Notes: generated by a model from the letters alone, not told the origin. DNA of 64,000 nt from Craspedostauros australis (GCA_026770025.1 JAMXDE010000008.1:62001-126000); one strand, 5' to 3'. Shown: positions 1 to 10,537, counted from the stretch's first letter. Made by a program: numbers and translations.

Positions 1-577
1 GTCAGATGGGCGTCACCGACGGCAACCCCGGGCCGTGCCAGTGCTGGAAGTGCAAGCAAAAGGAGATGAATTAAGTTATGATGGATTGAGACCATGCAAA
101 GGCATGGTATGGACAAGCCGCCGTGGCTTGTTAGGGTGCCTGTGATGGAGGTAGCAGCGAGGCATGGATGAAGATGCAGATTCAGAGACACTCTATCAAT
201 TCAACAACTGAATAATCTGGACAGGTTAGTTTAGAATCGCTCTGTCGGTACCAATACAGTGACTCTGCGTACCCAACCCATCCTCTTGTTCTGCGCATCA
301 TGTACACTAAAGTCTACAGAACGAAACTAGAATGCGAAGCACGTTCTTCAAGAGCGCCAAAGATCGGCACAATTTGTGAGGTTCTCTCGCGCCACGCAAC
401 AACCCGCATCAGGGATCTCGTTTCTGCGCGTTTTTCCTTGTTGGAGCCACAAAGTGTAACATTCAGCGGGAATCTATTACCATACATCGAACAGCAATAG
501 CAATCGCAATCGCAATAGCAACACAGTACAACATACAGCAATATACAGCAACAGAGTGCACTGCTGTCCCAGCCAGA
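1..577. other. upstream region, no gene seen
   Basis: I see no coding region or RNA gene here. The last 85 bases before the next start are rich in CAA/CAATCG units, typical of the low-structure 5' leaders of other genes in this window, so the leader of the 578 gene probably lies here. Confidence 0.5.
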
Positions 578-2722
578 ATGACAGAAACGAAAGACCAAGA
601 GCAGGAGCTGCGCATCGCGTGTCTGGAGCCATCGGCCACGGCCATCTGCCTCGCGTTGGGACTGAGACAATACATCGTTGGCATCACCCACGAATGCCAT
701 GAGCTGGTGGGAGAGGAAGTGCTGTTCGGTGATGGTGCCAAAGATGGCGAGGAGGCGATCCGCACGTTGACGAAGAATGGATTGACGGCCGAGCAGATGG
801 AATCGCAGAGCGCCATCCACGATGCCGTGACGGAGACCTCCAAGGCCCGCAGGGAATACGACCTGGCCAACAAGGTCTGCGATCTGCCAGGTGATGCGGA
901 CAAGGAACCGCCACTGCGAGAACTGGATGACATTCCAACGCTGTACGGATTGGTCAAGGAGGAGTTCGTGCTGGCCAGACCCACCGTCGTCTTCACGCAG
1001 GATCTGTGCAGCGTCTGCGCGCCGACGACCACCGACGTCTACCGCGTCATGGGACAGACGAAAGACGGCAAAGCGACGGACATTCATGTCGTCTCCCTGA
1101 CACCCACCACGATGGACGATGTGGCGGACAGCTACGTGACTGTCGCCAAGGCCTGCGGCGTGGAACAGCGCGGAATCAACATGCGCAGGGACTTCGTGGC
1201 CGATCTGGAGCGCATCCAGTCCGTAGTGCGCAAGTACCGCGGAGCTGAGGTTGTCGACAACACCAGCAACGATGATGACAATCAACACGACAAACGGCCC
1301 AGCATGCTCATCCTGGAATGGCTTGCACCACCCTTCGACGGCGGACACTGGACCTACCAGATGATGGACTACGCCGGCATCCAGCTTGCCCGCAAGGACA
1401 AGGATCCCCAGCGCGATCCAAAGTCCCATCAGCTTACGTGGGACACGGTCTACAAGACCGATCCCGACTGCATCCTCGTGGGATGCTGTGGCTTTGATCT
1501 GCAGCGCAACATTCGTGACACGTGGTTGTCGCGCCGGCAGCTGCTGCCGCTGCGTTCGTGCCAGCAGAGCAACCTCTACGCCTGCAACGGCAACATCTAC
1601 ATCGCCCAGCCGGGGCCGCATCTCCTGGCCGGCACGGCCATCATGGCGGCGTGCGCGCATGGCCAGGCGCATCCCGGCGTCATTCAGGACCTCACGAAGC
1701 TTGGGTTTCTGCCACCGCGCGAGGACAATTGGGACATCGTCGATCTGCTGCAGGAGAAGCCATCCAGGATTATCGGCACGGCGATCGCCGACATAGAGGA
1801 CATTGCCGGGTTTGCGGAGATCCACAAGGAAGCCTGTGACAAGGGAGAGCTCAGCTACAAAGATCCCGCGACGGGATTCTCCGTCATGACTGAGCTGGCC
1901 CACACGAATCGCGGCAAGTGCTGTGGTTCCGGCTGTCGGCATTGTCCGTACAGTCACGAGAACGTCAGGCCCGGATCGAAAGCATCTCGCATCCAGCAGC
2001 CGGCGTGGTTGGTGCACGATGAGCTCGATTCGGAGGAAGCCTCCTCCTTCCTACACCCTGCCGCGCATGACAAGATCACTATCCTCTCCTTCAGCGGTGG
2101 CAAGGATTCCTTCCTCACCATCCGTTCGCTCGCCAAGACGTATCAGCAGTGTGAGCCATCGCAACGATTCGGTCTCGTTCTCCTCACCTCCTTCGATGCC
2201 AGGGACCGCATCATTGCCAACCAGGACATTCCCATCGACAAGGTCGTGGAACAGGCCAAACATCTCAAGCTCTCCCTCGTCGGCGTCCCCCTGCGCCGTT
2301 CGAGCGGCGAAACCTACCCCGAACGCATCGCGCAAGGCCTCGCCGTCGTGCGCAAGGCCTACCCCGACGTTCCCATCACCATGGCCTTTGGCGATCTGCA
2401 TCTCGACCACATCAAGGCATGGAGGGATTCCGAGATGGGCAAATTTCAATGTCCCCTGCAGTATCCCATCTGGAAAATCCCATATCCCGACCTTCTCGAT
2501 GATCTCGATGCCTCCGGTGTGCCATGCGAGGTCTCCGCATCGACGGTGGAGATTCCGTTCATCACACCCGGTGTTCAATTCACACGCGACTTTTACACCA
2601 AGGCCGTCGAGGCGGGCGTCGATGGATTTGGTGAGAATGGTGAATTCCACAGTCTCGTCAAGGTGTGGGAAGTCTCTCGCGAGCAGGCGCTTGGCATTCA
2701 CTCGGAGGCCAAAACGAACTAG
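578..2722 (+). CDS. three-domain protein: cobalamin-binding-like (BtuF fold), DUF5522, PP-loop ATPase
   Basis: Intronless, 714 residues, ATG after a CAA-rich leader. Residues about 10-440 resemble COG0614 periplasmic-type cobalamin/siderophore-binding proteins: an N-terminal LEPSATAICLALGL block, the QDLCSVCAP motif typical of the cyanobacterial-type subgroup, and a GGHWTYQMMDYAG block. There is no signal peptide, so export or classical transport is unlikely and the protein is probably cytosolic. Residues about 443-462 hold a compact Cys cluster (CCGSGCRHCPYS) matching DUF5522. Residues about 500-710 form a PP-loop nucleotide-alpha-hydrolase domain with SGGKDS near residue 506 and GDLHLDHIKAWR near 605, as in diphthine-ammonia-ligase-like proteins. 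The substrate is unknown. All visible key motifs are intact. It is convergent with the next gene, 114 bp away. Domain calls are confident; the joint function is not known to me. Confidence 0.9.
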   Translation: MTETKDQEQELRIACLEPSATAICLALGLRQYIVGITHECHELVGEEVLFGDGAKDGEEAIRTLTKNGLTAEQMESQSAIHDAVTETSKARREYDLANKVCDLPGDADKEPPLRELDDIPTLYGLVKEEFVLARPTVVFTQDLCSVCAPTTTDVYRVMGQTKDGKATDIHVVSLTPTTMDDVADSYVTVAKACGVEQRGINMRRDFVADLERIQSVVRKYRGAEVVDNTSNDDDNQHDKRPSMLILEWLAPPFDGGHWTYQMMDYAGIQLARKDKDPQRDPKSHQLTWDTVYKTDPDCILVGCCGFDLQRNIRDTWLSRRQLLPLRSCQQSNLYACNGNIYIAQPGPHLLAGTAIMAACAHGQAHPGVIQDLTKLGFLPPREDNWDIVDLLQEKPSRIIGTAIADIEDIAGFAEIHKEACDKGELSYKDPATGFSVMTELAHTNRGKCCGSGCRHCPYSHENVRPGSKASRIQQPAWLVHDELDSEEASSFLHPAAHDKITILSFSGGKDSFLTIRSLAKTYQQCEPSQRFGLVLLTSFDARDRIIANQDIPIDKVVEQAKHLKLSLVGVPLRRSSGETYPERIAQGLAVVRKAYPDVPITMAFGDLHLDHIKAWRDSEMGKFQCPLQYPIWKIPYPDLLDDLDASGVPCEVSASTVEIPFITPGVQFTRDFYTKAVEAGVDGFGENGEFHSLVKVWEVSREQALGIHSEAKTN

Positions 2723-2836
2723 CGGGCGCTGCAAAGCACATGGTACACTCTCATTGAGTTTCTAGGGAGAGAGAGGGCGGACTGCATCATTTTCGGTCAA
2801 TTCTAAACTTATCACTCATTCTACTTTTACGAGACT

Positions 2837-5572
2837 TTACAGGACTTCGCAAGCGTTTGGGTTTGGCCCAGGGCAGTCATCGCTTGCGTCGTCGATCACG
2901 TACGTCTTTGCCACATCTCCACCACACAGCTCTGCCTGTGCACAACTATTACATCCGTTGCTTGCTGTGCAGGTATCCTTCTTGATAAGGATATCATTGA
3001 CTGCGGCGTCATTTTGGGCAAGGTATCTGCACGCTTCTTCTCCGTTACATGCATCCTCCTCAACGATCAAATTTCCTGCGGTTTTTGAACTAACCCCGGG
3101 CGCTGTATGCAACCCATTGCAAGCGAAAAACGCTTGGCATGCATTCTTTCCAATGAAGATATTTGCCACGATCGGTGACGTGGTAGCCCCTTGGCTGGCG
3201 CGGGAACCCACATCGTTGCATGCGCTTTCATCAATGCATGCTCCTTCTTCCACTCGTATGTTGCCAAAGACATTCTTTCCAACCCCGATGCAAGCATGCA
3301 ATGCATTGTTGCAGGCTCGTGGTCCAATCACCCTGTATCCGACTTCGACATCAGCAGCTGGCTCTATCGGGTCAAACCAGCCTAGTGCCTCACAAGGTCG
3401 ATTGCCACTGCAGCTTTCGAGTATGATTGTGTCGGGGCGCATCACGCCGCAGGCACGGGAGCCATTGCAAGACCCGTCGCTCACCGTCATCACGCCAGTT
3501 GTAGGCAAGGTGGTGCACACATTGCTACCGTCACAGCATGAGCCATTGCAAGCTGCACTCACCGCAGGCCCACTTCCAGTGTAGAGCTTCATGGTCGCCA
3601 CTGTGTCCAACAACGCATTGGTCACACCCGCATCGTTCTTGATCTTGTTGAAGCGTTTCTGAGCCACATCCAACGTCACGATGTTGGGAGTTGCTTCATC
3701 GTTGCATCCAAAGATGCTCTTGATCATCTTCCCCTTGTCACCAAGACTGTCGATTGCGGCCACAAACTCTGCACATGTGCCCGTTGTACCATCGCAGAAG
3801 ACCTCACCAGTGGTAATGGTATTGAACGTCGATCCTGTATCTCCCGGACCGGCGAGACATCCAACTTCCAAAGAGGTTCGGGGGGACGATTGGCTGGGCG
3901 CTTGGCACAGCAGATGCCAAATTGGTGGGGCTACTCGTTGGACTGGATGTGAGAGGTGTTGGAAAAGGAGTGGGGGAAAAAGTCGGACAGTCTGTGGGCA
4001 AGGTATCCTTGCCAACACAGTACTCATCCACCTTGTCTCCTGTTGGATTGTAGTTGGTGTCGCTTCCTCCCTTGGGACAGGCACCATCAACGTCACTGAT
4101 CAGGTACACCTCATCAATAGCGCATTCAGTGTTCGTCATGCATCCTCTGCAGCTCTCAACAGCGCCGCATCCATCAGGAGGGACAATGATGTCCGTTTTC
4201 ATCCTGTCGTTGAAACCCATCTTCTCGCATGACCCATCAGCGGTGCAGCCACCATCGCCGATGGTCAAGCTACCTGCAAGCTTGCCACCAGCGCCGTGAT
4301 TCACGCTTGAATGGGCATCCTTGCAGGCGTTGCTGCCAACACAAGCATTCGAGCCAATGTGGATGTGGCTGCGGAAGCGGAAGGACGAGCCTGATTGTTC
4401 CACACGGCGTCCAGCTGAGTTACATGCTTCGGATCCGATGCATGCGCCAGTCTGGATGGTCACATCACCATGGGATCGACGTCCCACTCCCTCGCAAGAT
4501 CGAGGGCTGATGCACGCCATCTCGCCAACGAAGGTGACTCCTGTGATGAAGGGATTGATCTCGTTCTCATTCATCAATTCACATGCACTCACGCCAGTGC
4601 AGGAGGAATCGAGAATGAGAGGATTGGGGCCCATGTCCTTGCAAGCGCTGTCGCCGGTACATGCAGTGACTGCGATGGTCATGAATGGAGGAGAGTCGGA
4701 GGCAGAACCGGTGACAGAGGTGCATCCCGAAGATCCTTGGCAGCATGGATCGATTGCGGGTGGCGACTGGGCCATCCCGATGGCCATGCAGGTCGCCTGC
4801 ATTGCGTCCGGTCGCTCGGTGATGAGGGTCGGCTTGGTGGCAGCGATCAACGCCAATTGACCAGCGAGCATGTCATTGGATGCGTATTGGTTGAAGAGCT
4901 TGCGTGCGGCTCCTTCGCCGAGGTCTCCTGCGCATCCGAAGAAGTTCTGCAAATCTGCGGACTCCTTGACGGCGGTGACGGCCTCGCGGCAGGATGGCTT
5001 GGCGGCATTGCAGATGATGGTCTTGGTACTGGCTTCTTCTGGCGTGAGAGCGGTGTCGCCATCTGGTTGGCAAGAGACTTCGATGGTGGAGTCGAAGGTG
5101 ATTGCGATTGGGGCAGCTGATGGCTTGGATGTTGGCATGAGAGTGGGCTGGGAGGTGGGAGAAGAGACTGTTTGGGTGGCCGGTGGCATCGAGGGCATCT
5201 CGGTTGGCGAGGTGGTCGGTGGGCCTGTTGGTGACGCGCCCGCCTCATCTATGGGAGATGAGGTCGGGGGACCCGTGGAGCTGGTAGTGGTCGGGCTGGC
5301 GGTTGGTGGTCCAGTCGGCGATGAGGTTAGTTCGGACAACTCTGTGTCAGTCGGCTGAGCCGATGGTGACTCGTGGTTGAACTTGTTGTTTTCCCAGTCT
5401 TGATGTTGCCGACGTCGAGATCAGTCCTGAGCTTGCGGGTGGCTCGCAATGCCAGGTGCATTTCATCAGCTGCATCTGTAATCTTGCGTCCATTGAGGCG
5501 AGCTTCGGTCATTGCCATGAAGATGACAAGGAGAGTAGCGGTGGTTGCGATTGTCTTGGTGCTGATCATCAT
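2837..5572 (-). CDS. secreted PT-linker/Cys-repeat protein with two tandem modules; reading frame broken twice
   Basis: The ATG at 5572 opens a signal peptide (hydrophobic TLLVIFMAM then TEA). The reading frame changes near 5385 (GGGAAAAC) into a Pro-Thr-rich linker and a first Cys-rich module of about 330 residues. It changes again at a six-C run near 3875, from which a second PT stretch leads into a second module homologous to the first. Each module opens with a Cys/Gly-rich head (EVSCQPDG / EVGCLAGPG), contains an F-F/I-G-C segment, then several C-x-G-x-x-A/S-C units (for example SCNGSRAC), and ends near a DDCPG/GACPK tail. One added base at the first site and one removed at the second would give a single protein of about 900 residues. 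This could be a recent pseudogene, a gene with homopolymer errors, or, for the first break only, an unseen intron. Probably a surface or wall protein. Confidence 0.65.
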
Positions 5573-6649
5573 GATTGCAGTGATGGATTATTTGTCGTTG
5601 AATGGTGCAGTGGTGGAGTTTGCTGGTGCTGTCGTTTTCAATTCGAATTGGAGCTTGTTGATTTTGTGAGGAGAGCGATGATGATGGTGCTCCTTCCTCC
5701 CGTCCCACCTTCAAACGATGCCAAAAGCCAAGGGACCCCGCAGGTTGGAGTTGTGGAGCGCATACTGTTGGTGCTGTGCGCCATGCCGTACCTGGCTGGC
5801 TGGTTGGCTTGAGTTCAGTTGAGTTCAGGTGTGTCTCCACTCATCGTGGAATCCATTCTGCGACGTCTTGAAATGCATGGTCAAGGTCAGCCACGAGGAC
5901 GATCGACATCTACGAGTTTGCGCGTTGATGCTCACAGAGAGTTGGTAGAGAGAGTTAGTTGACAGAGAGACATTTCACTTCACATCAGAGAGGATGCTCC
6001 TCTGCTTCCCCACACTCGCATCCCTCTCTGTTCTGTCATTTCATTTCCTTTGATCTTGTTTCGTGAGTTTCGCACTTTCTCATGTTTCCTCATAGAGCTG
6101 TATCATCTCTGACGATCATGTCACGCCGACATCATTGGACCTTGCGGTGCTCTTCAAGTTTGGGATTCCCAAACGAAGGAAAGTGATCGTGGGAGAACAA
6201 GATAACGGAGTTGCGGTGATTACTCATTATTTTCAGTTAGTCGACTTAATTGCATGTTGTAGTCCATCTAGTCGAATTCGCATCTTTTCTCTCTCTCCTC
6301 GCGGCTATCGTCCTGCTTTCCGCAGCCATGAGAGTATGGTCATCCAATCTCCGTGTGATTCTCACTACATCTTTCATTACACTTCATTGGTTACTTCATG
6401 TGTTACCTTACTCGTTGTTTCATTTGTTGCTTCGGTACTTCATTGCGTCATTCGTACGCTGCCTCGTCAGGTGGTCCGTTCATCCAATCGTTCATTTCAT
6501 CCTTCATGAATGCACATGAACTTGCAGGAGCACTTCGTTCACTGCCTTGTGCACATCTACTTCCTATTCAATCCATTTGGTGTGGAATAAGGTCCTGAAT
6601 ACTCACATGCAATGCTTGCGGTCCACCTGTGCCTTCAATTCATTGCAGC
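5573..6649. other. intergenic, nothing recognised
   Basis: Contains the CA-rich leader of the preceding minus-strand gene close to 5573-5640. The rest is mixed sequence without a supported reading frame, RNA gene or repeat that I could identify. Confidence 0.4.
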
Positions 6650-7224
6650 TTAGCGCATCTGACCGCGGGCAGGGTAGTAGTTGGAACGGGCCCACAAGAG
6701 ACCACCAACAAACTCCTCAATGTTTGGATGGCTGAACAGCACCAACTGAGTCACCCCAAGAATTGATTCTTGTTGCAATCCACCACAAACAGACTTGGTT
6801 CTGAAAATGTGCTGGGCTTGGCAGTATCAGGACAACCAACCAACATCTACAGTCCCCATTCCTTGGCCTTCTCCATGGCAAGACTATATTCTGATGGAAG
6901 CTTCAGCTTTGCCCTGCTCTTGCTGATGATTTCTTCCTTCATGGCAATCGCTGTCTCCTTTGTGTCCATGGAGATGGCAACGATAGTCATGTTGGCCTTG
7001 AGGAGATCAGAGTAGTAGGCCTCGATCTGCTTGAGTTGAGTGATGCAGATGGGGTGGTGAATGCCACAGTAGAAGACAAAGAGGGTGTAGTTGTGGTTGG
7101 CAGTGTCCGAGTTGGATGTGGCCTTGGCATCGTTCTTTGTGATGGTCTCATGTAGGTTGAATGTGCCACCAGAGATGGTTGGGATAGTGAGGGCTGGGAT
7201 GGTTTGGTTTGGGAAGACTGTCAT
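6650..7224 (-). pseudogene. peroxiredoxin-like (AhpC/TSA, thioredoxin fold) pseudogene
   Basis: The start at 7224 follows a CAAC-rich leader. The frame reads as the peroxiredoxin-like family: a PALTIPTISGG entry strand, FVFYCGIHHPIC where the family has HCPxC, VAISMDTKE, then PSEYSLAMEKAKEWGL matching the family's GYGLSIExAREWGL. Three lesions are visible. The first active-site Cys (peroxidatic position) is His. An in-frame TAG at 6847-6849 sits where the family usually has an aromatic residue. A one-base frame loss follows at a GGGG run near 6748. Homology continues past both breaks: FSEPSLFVV (family FSEPGLFLV), then HPNIEEFVGGLLWAR and NYYPARG before a TAA at 6650. Full length would be about 190 residues. 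Cytosolic peroxide or thiol chemistry is the family role; this copy looks dead. Confidence 0.8.
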
Positions 7225-8197
7225 GTTGGAAGTGGGTAGTTGGTTGTGTGTGTATGGGTATATATTGGTTTTGTTGTTTGATGAATTGGATGCGATTTGA
7301 TTTTGTGAGATGGAAGGGAGAGGGAATGGAATCTGCACATCTCCATGTACAATCCGCCCATCACCCATCCCCGATCACCACTATCATGATTGGTTGCACC
7401 GGTACCACAAAACAGCACAGATCAACTTGAATGGGCTGGTGCAGGATGACATGGAGTGGTGCTTGTTGTTGCTGATCCTTGAAGTTCGAGGAACGCACTG
7501 GAGTAGAAGTAGGAGTACTTTTTGCAATTGACCAAATGCGCTGGTGTTTGATCTTCGTTGAAGATACTCCGATCCTGTTCAGACTGGATGCTAGATAGTG
7601 GGTACTGCTAAATGATTCCACTCAGCTCTGCCTGTCTCTTCCTGTCTCGGCTCTGCTCCACTGGCATGTATCTGTGATACCATTGCCAAGTGCCCCATGC
7701 ACTTCTTGGAACCAAGTGGAAAGTGTGGGGCAATGGCGGAGAGTGTGTGCCAAGATGAGAGATATAGCTCACTTTGTTCATAGATCGATTTTTGGCGACC
7801 TGTTTTGCCTTTTGCGGCTTGGTGTGAGTTGTCTCGACTTGGGACAACAAGTGGACATTGGGCGCACAATACGTACTATACGGGACCAAACCATGAGTGT
7901 GCGATATTTGTAGCTATGTCGCTCCACGATTTTGGGACAAACTGACGCCACAATTTCAACACATCACATCACGTGACATCACTCACACCCACACCCACAC
8001 CCGCGCCTGTCTGTTTCTGTGTGTCGTTGCTCTCAGCACTCCTGTCCATACCGTACACGCACACGTACGTATCATGTTGTGCCAATACTCATAGCTCGCA
8101 AGCTTACCATACATTGATTCTATTATTATATTCGCACTTCAATCCCCGTCCCTATCTTCGTCCGTGGCGTTGCCACACCATCCGCTGTCCCCACCGT
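7225..8197. other. intergenic, nothing recognised
   Basis: The first 60 bases, read on the minus strand, form the CAAC-rich leader of the peroxiredoxin-like pseudogene. A CACGTG E-box core lies near 7970 beside short CATCAC and CACACC repeats. No convincing gene. Confidence 0.35.
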
Positions 8198-10537
8198 CTA
8201 AACAGCCGCCGCGGTTGCGCTGGCCTCGGTTGTGGCAGCCGGGCGTGCTTCTCCCATGCATACAGCCCAACCATTGCAGGCGTTGTCCTCGATTGGAATG
8301 TCGCTGTACATGCAGCTGTACACACCGTAGTAGTACTTCGCGAGGTCGTTGTCGACGTAGTTGCACGAGTTGTCCCCAACGTCGTAATCAACCTCGAAGC
8401 AATTCGAACCACCCGTGATCTGCCCGTTGCACGAGTTCGTCCCGATGTTACCATACGCCTTACCGCAGGCCCATCGAGCGTTGCACGAGTCGGGACCGAT
8501 CGTGATGGGCTTCGCTAGTTTGGAACACGACATGTACCCGTTGCAAGAGTCGGCACGGATGACATTGCCAGTGGCCATGCGGTCGCAGGCGAAGTTGCCG
8601 TTGCAGGAGTTCACTGCGATATCGACGCCCGGTTCGACGTAGTAGCATGAGTAATCACCGTTGCATGTGTTGTCGCAGACGCTGATGCTGCCTTCGAAGT
8701 AGCATGCCAGCTTGCCGGTGCAGCAGTCGTGCGTTTTGCACCAGTCGTTCACGACGTAGTAGTCGCCTGTGATGCAGTCGCCGCCGCCGCTGCCTTGATC
8801 GGAGGGAATCAAGCCCGTCGTGGGTTCCAACGTTGTCACGAAGGTCGGGATGGCCGTGGGTCTCGGCGTTGGATTCCAGGTTGGGGCGCTTGTTGGTATG
8901 TGAGTCGGACTGGCTGTGGGGTGACTCGTTGGAGTCATCGTCGGGTGAGACGTGGGATGGTCCGTGGGCCTTGCAGTTGGATGGCTCGTTGGACTCATCG
9001 TTGGATTTAGTGTCGGCCTGGGTGTGGGATACGGCACCGGTTGCCCCGTCGGCCTTGCTGTAGGTGATATGGTTGGGCTTCTCGTCGGCCTTGATGTGGG
9101 CATGTGCGTCGGTCTGGATGTCGGCGAAGCCGTGGGGCGCCTTGTGGGCCACATGGTGGGCTGTTTTGTTTGCATCGTTGGCATTGCCGTATCAGGTACA
9201 GGGTCAACTTGATCAGGGGTCGAAGCAATAGTTGTTGCTGCGGTGGTTGTGGTCGTCGTCGTGGTGGAAGTAGTAGTTGGAGGGGGAGGCTGCGTCGTTG
9301 TCGTCGTGGTGGTGGTGGTCGCAGTCGTCGTCGTCGGAGGAGGCTGCGTTGTCGTGGCAGTGGTCGTAGTAATCCTCACATCGCCGCTTTCACTGTCCGG
9401 CCGATCATGGTCGAAGATGTTATCATTCCAATCTTCCACTGGCTGGAGGCCGGAGGTTGCGTTCACAGTGCTGTTCGTGTCAGTTCCATTTACCTCAACG
9501 AGTATCAACGTTGGCACAGCACTTAGCGATGGTGCCGAGCTCATCGATGGAGCTTCGCTGGCGGTTGCATTGACACCCATATCATCGCTCTCATCTGTCG
9601 GGCAGTCCACTGGAGCTTCTTTCATTTTCTTGCTCGACTTCGATCCCTTCATGGTCTTCGCGGAAGAAGATGAACTTGAGCCCTTCATATTCTTTGGAGA
9701 CTTTGTGGATCCGGAGGATGTTGTTGTCTTTGGAGATTTGGTTGATCGAGGCGACTTCGTAGACCTAGGAGACTTCGTGGATTTGGGCGACTTCGTGCTA
9801 CGAGTGCGCTTCTTTGTTGCTGTGGTCTTCTTTTTCTTCGTGGCAAACGGCGCTTGCTCTCGTACGGTCTCATCTTCCTCATCGTCACTGTCGCTTTCGC
9901 TGCCCGATGGCGAGTTCGCCTTCTTCTTTGTGCCACCAGCACCTTTTGGTGAACCGCTGCGTGTGGTGCCGGCCTTGGTCAGCTTGCGATTTCCGCTTGT
10001 GGGAGCACACGCAGGTTGTTGCCGCCGGGTGGCCGTAGTTTTCTTTTTCGTCTGTCGTCGTGATACGGTGGCAGTCTCAAACTGCGTACTACCTCTCAAC
10101 CTGCCGAGGTTCTTCGTCGTTCTTCGAGGTTGCAATATGCCAATATCGACGAGCGGTGCGTCAACGCTGTCCCTCTCGCGGCTCCTGCTGCCATCCGCAC
10201 TGCCTGTAGTCTCATCTTCGGCGTCGTTGTGGTCGCCATCCAGTGAATCGATGCGTGTGCGTACCAGCCCAGGATCACTCCTATGAAGTATTGACGTATT
10301 GATGATGTCTCGTTCTTTGACCAAGGGAGCAGTCGCAGCGCCAACATTGGGCATGATCATGGTGTTGCCGCTGGCGCCTACCTGCATGGTGGCCATGTGC
10401 TGCTCCTTTTGCTGGGAATAAGCGGATGCGTAGCTGTCGTCGTACTCATCATCTTCACTCCTTCGTTGTGACGCCGCGGCCAACGCTGTGTTGGACAGCA
10501 GCAGAGTCAGCAGACTCGATTGGAATTGCAGCTTCAT
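8198..10537 (-). CDS. secreted silaffin-like Lys/Ser- and PT-rich protein with C-terminal Cys repeats
   Basis: 779 residues, intronless. I start at the ATG at 10537 (MKLQFQSSLLTLLL), which gives a clear signal peptide ending near ALAAA. Residues about 240-305 are Lys/Ser/Thr/Pro-rich with basic residues held at every third position, the K-x-x-K spacing of silaffin pentalysine clusters. Residues about 395-440 are Thr/Pro runs, and about 450-575 are PTxxPT repeats as in diatom frustule-associated proteins. From about 580 to the end is a Cys-rich domain with C-N-G-x-x-x-C units (SCNGNFAC, SCNGYMSC, SCNARWAC, ACNGWAVC), related to those of the 2837-5572 gene on the same strand. Inferred role: secreted wall or silica-associated protein. 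No direct evidence of silica binding. Confidence 0.85.
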   Translation of the reverse strand: MKLQFQSSLLTLLLSNTALAAASQRRSEDDEYDDSYASAYSQQKEQHMATMQVGASGNTMIMPNVGAATAPLVKERDIINTSILHRSDPGLVRTRIDSLDGDHNDAEDETTGSADGSRSRERDSVDAPLVDIGILQPRRTTKNLGRLRGSTQFETATVSRRQTKKKTTATRRQQPACAPTSGNRKLTKAGTTRSGSPKGAGGTKKKANSPSGSESDSDDEEDETVREQAPFATKKKKTTATKKRTRSTKSPKSTKSPRSTKSPRSTKSPKTTTSSGSTKSPKNMKGSSSSSSAKTMKGSKSSKKMKEAPVDCPTDESDDMGVNATASEAPSMSSAPSLSAVPTLILVEVNGTDTNSTVNATSGLQPVEDWNDNIFDHDRPDSESGDVRITTTTATTTQPPPTTTTATTTTTTTTTQPPPPTTTSTTTTTTTTAATTIASTPDQVDPVPDTAMPTMQTKQPTMWPTRRPTASPTSRPTHMPTSRPTRSPTISPTARPTGQPVPYPTPRPTLNPTMSPTSHPTARPTDHPTSHPTMTPTSHPTASPTHIPTSAPTWNPTPRPTAIPTFVTTLEPTTGLIPSDQGSGGGDCITGDYYVVNDWCKTHDCCTGKLACYFEGSISVCDNTCNGDYSCYYVEPGVDIAVNSCNGNFACDRMATGNVIRADSCNGYMSCSKLAKPITIGPDSCNARWACGKAYGNIGTNSCNGQITGGSNCFEVDYDVGDNSCNYVDNDLAKYYYGVYSCMYSDIPIEDNACNGWAVCMGEARPAATTEASATAAAV

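Noticed and set aside
314-2017. 567-codon open frame antisense to the 578-2722 gene
   Set aside because: No recognisable domain, and the sense frame has three domain signatures.
9243-10286. 347-codon plus-strand frame over the silaffin-like gene
   Set aside because: Val and Phe/Leu runs mirror the Thr/Pro and Lys/Ser runs of the true minus-strand protein.
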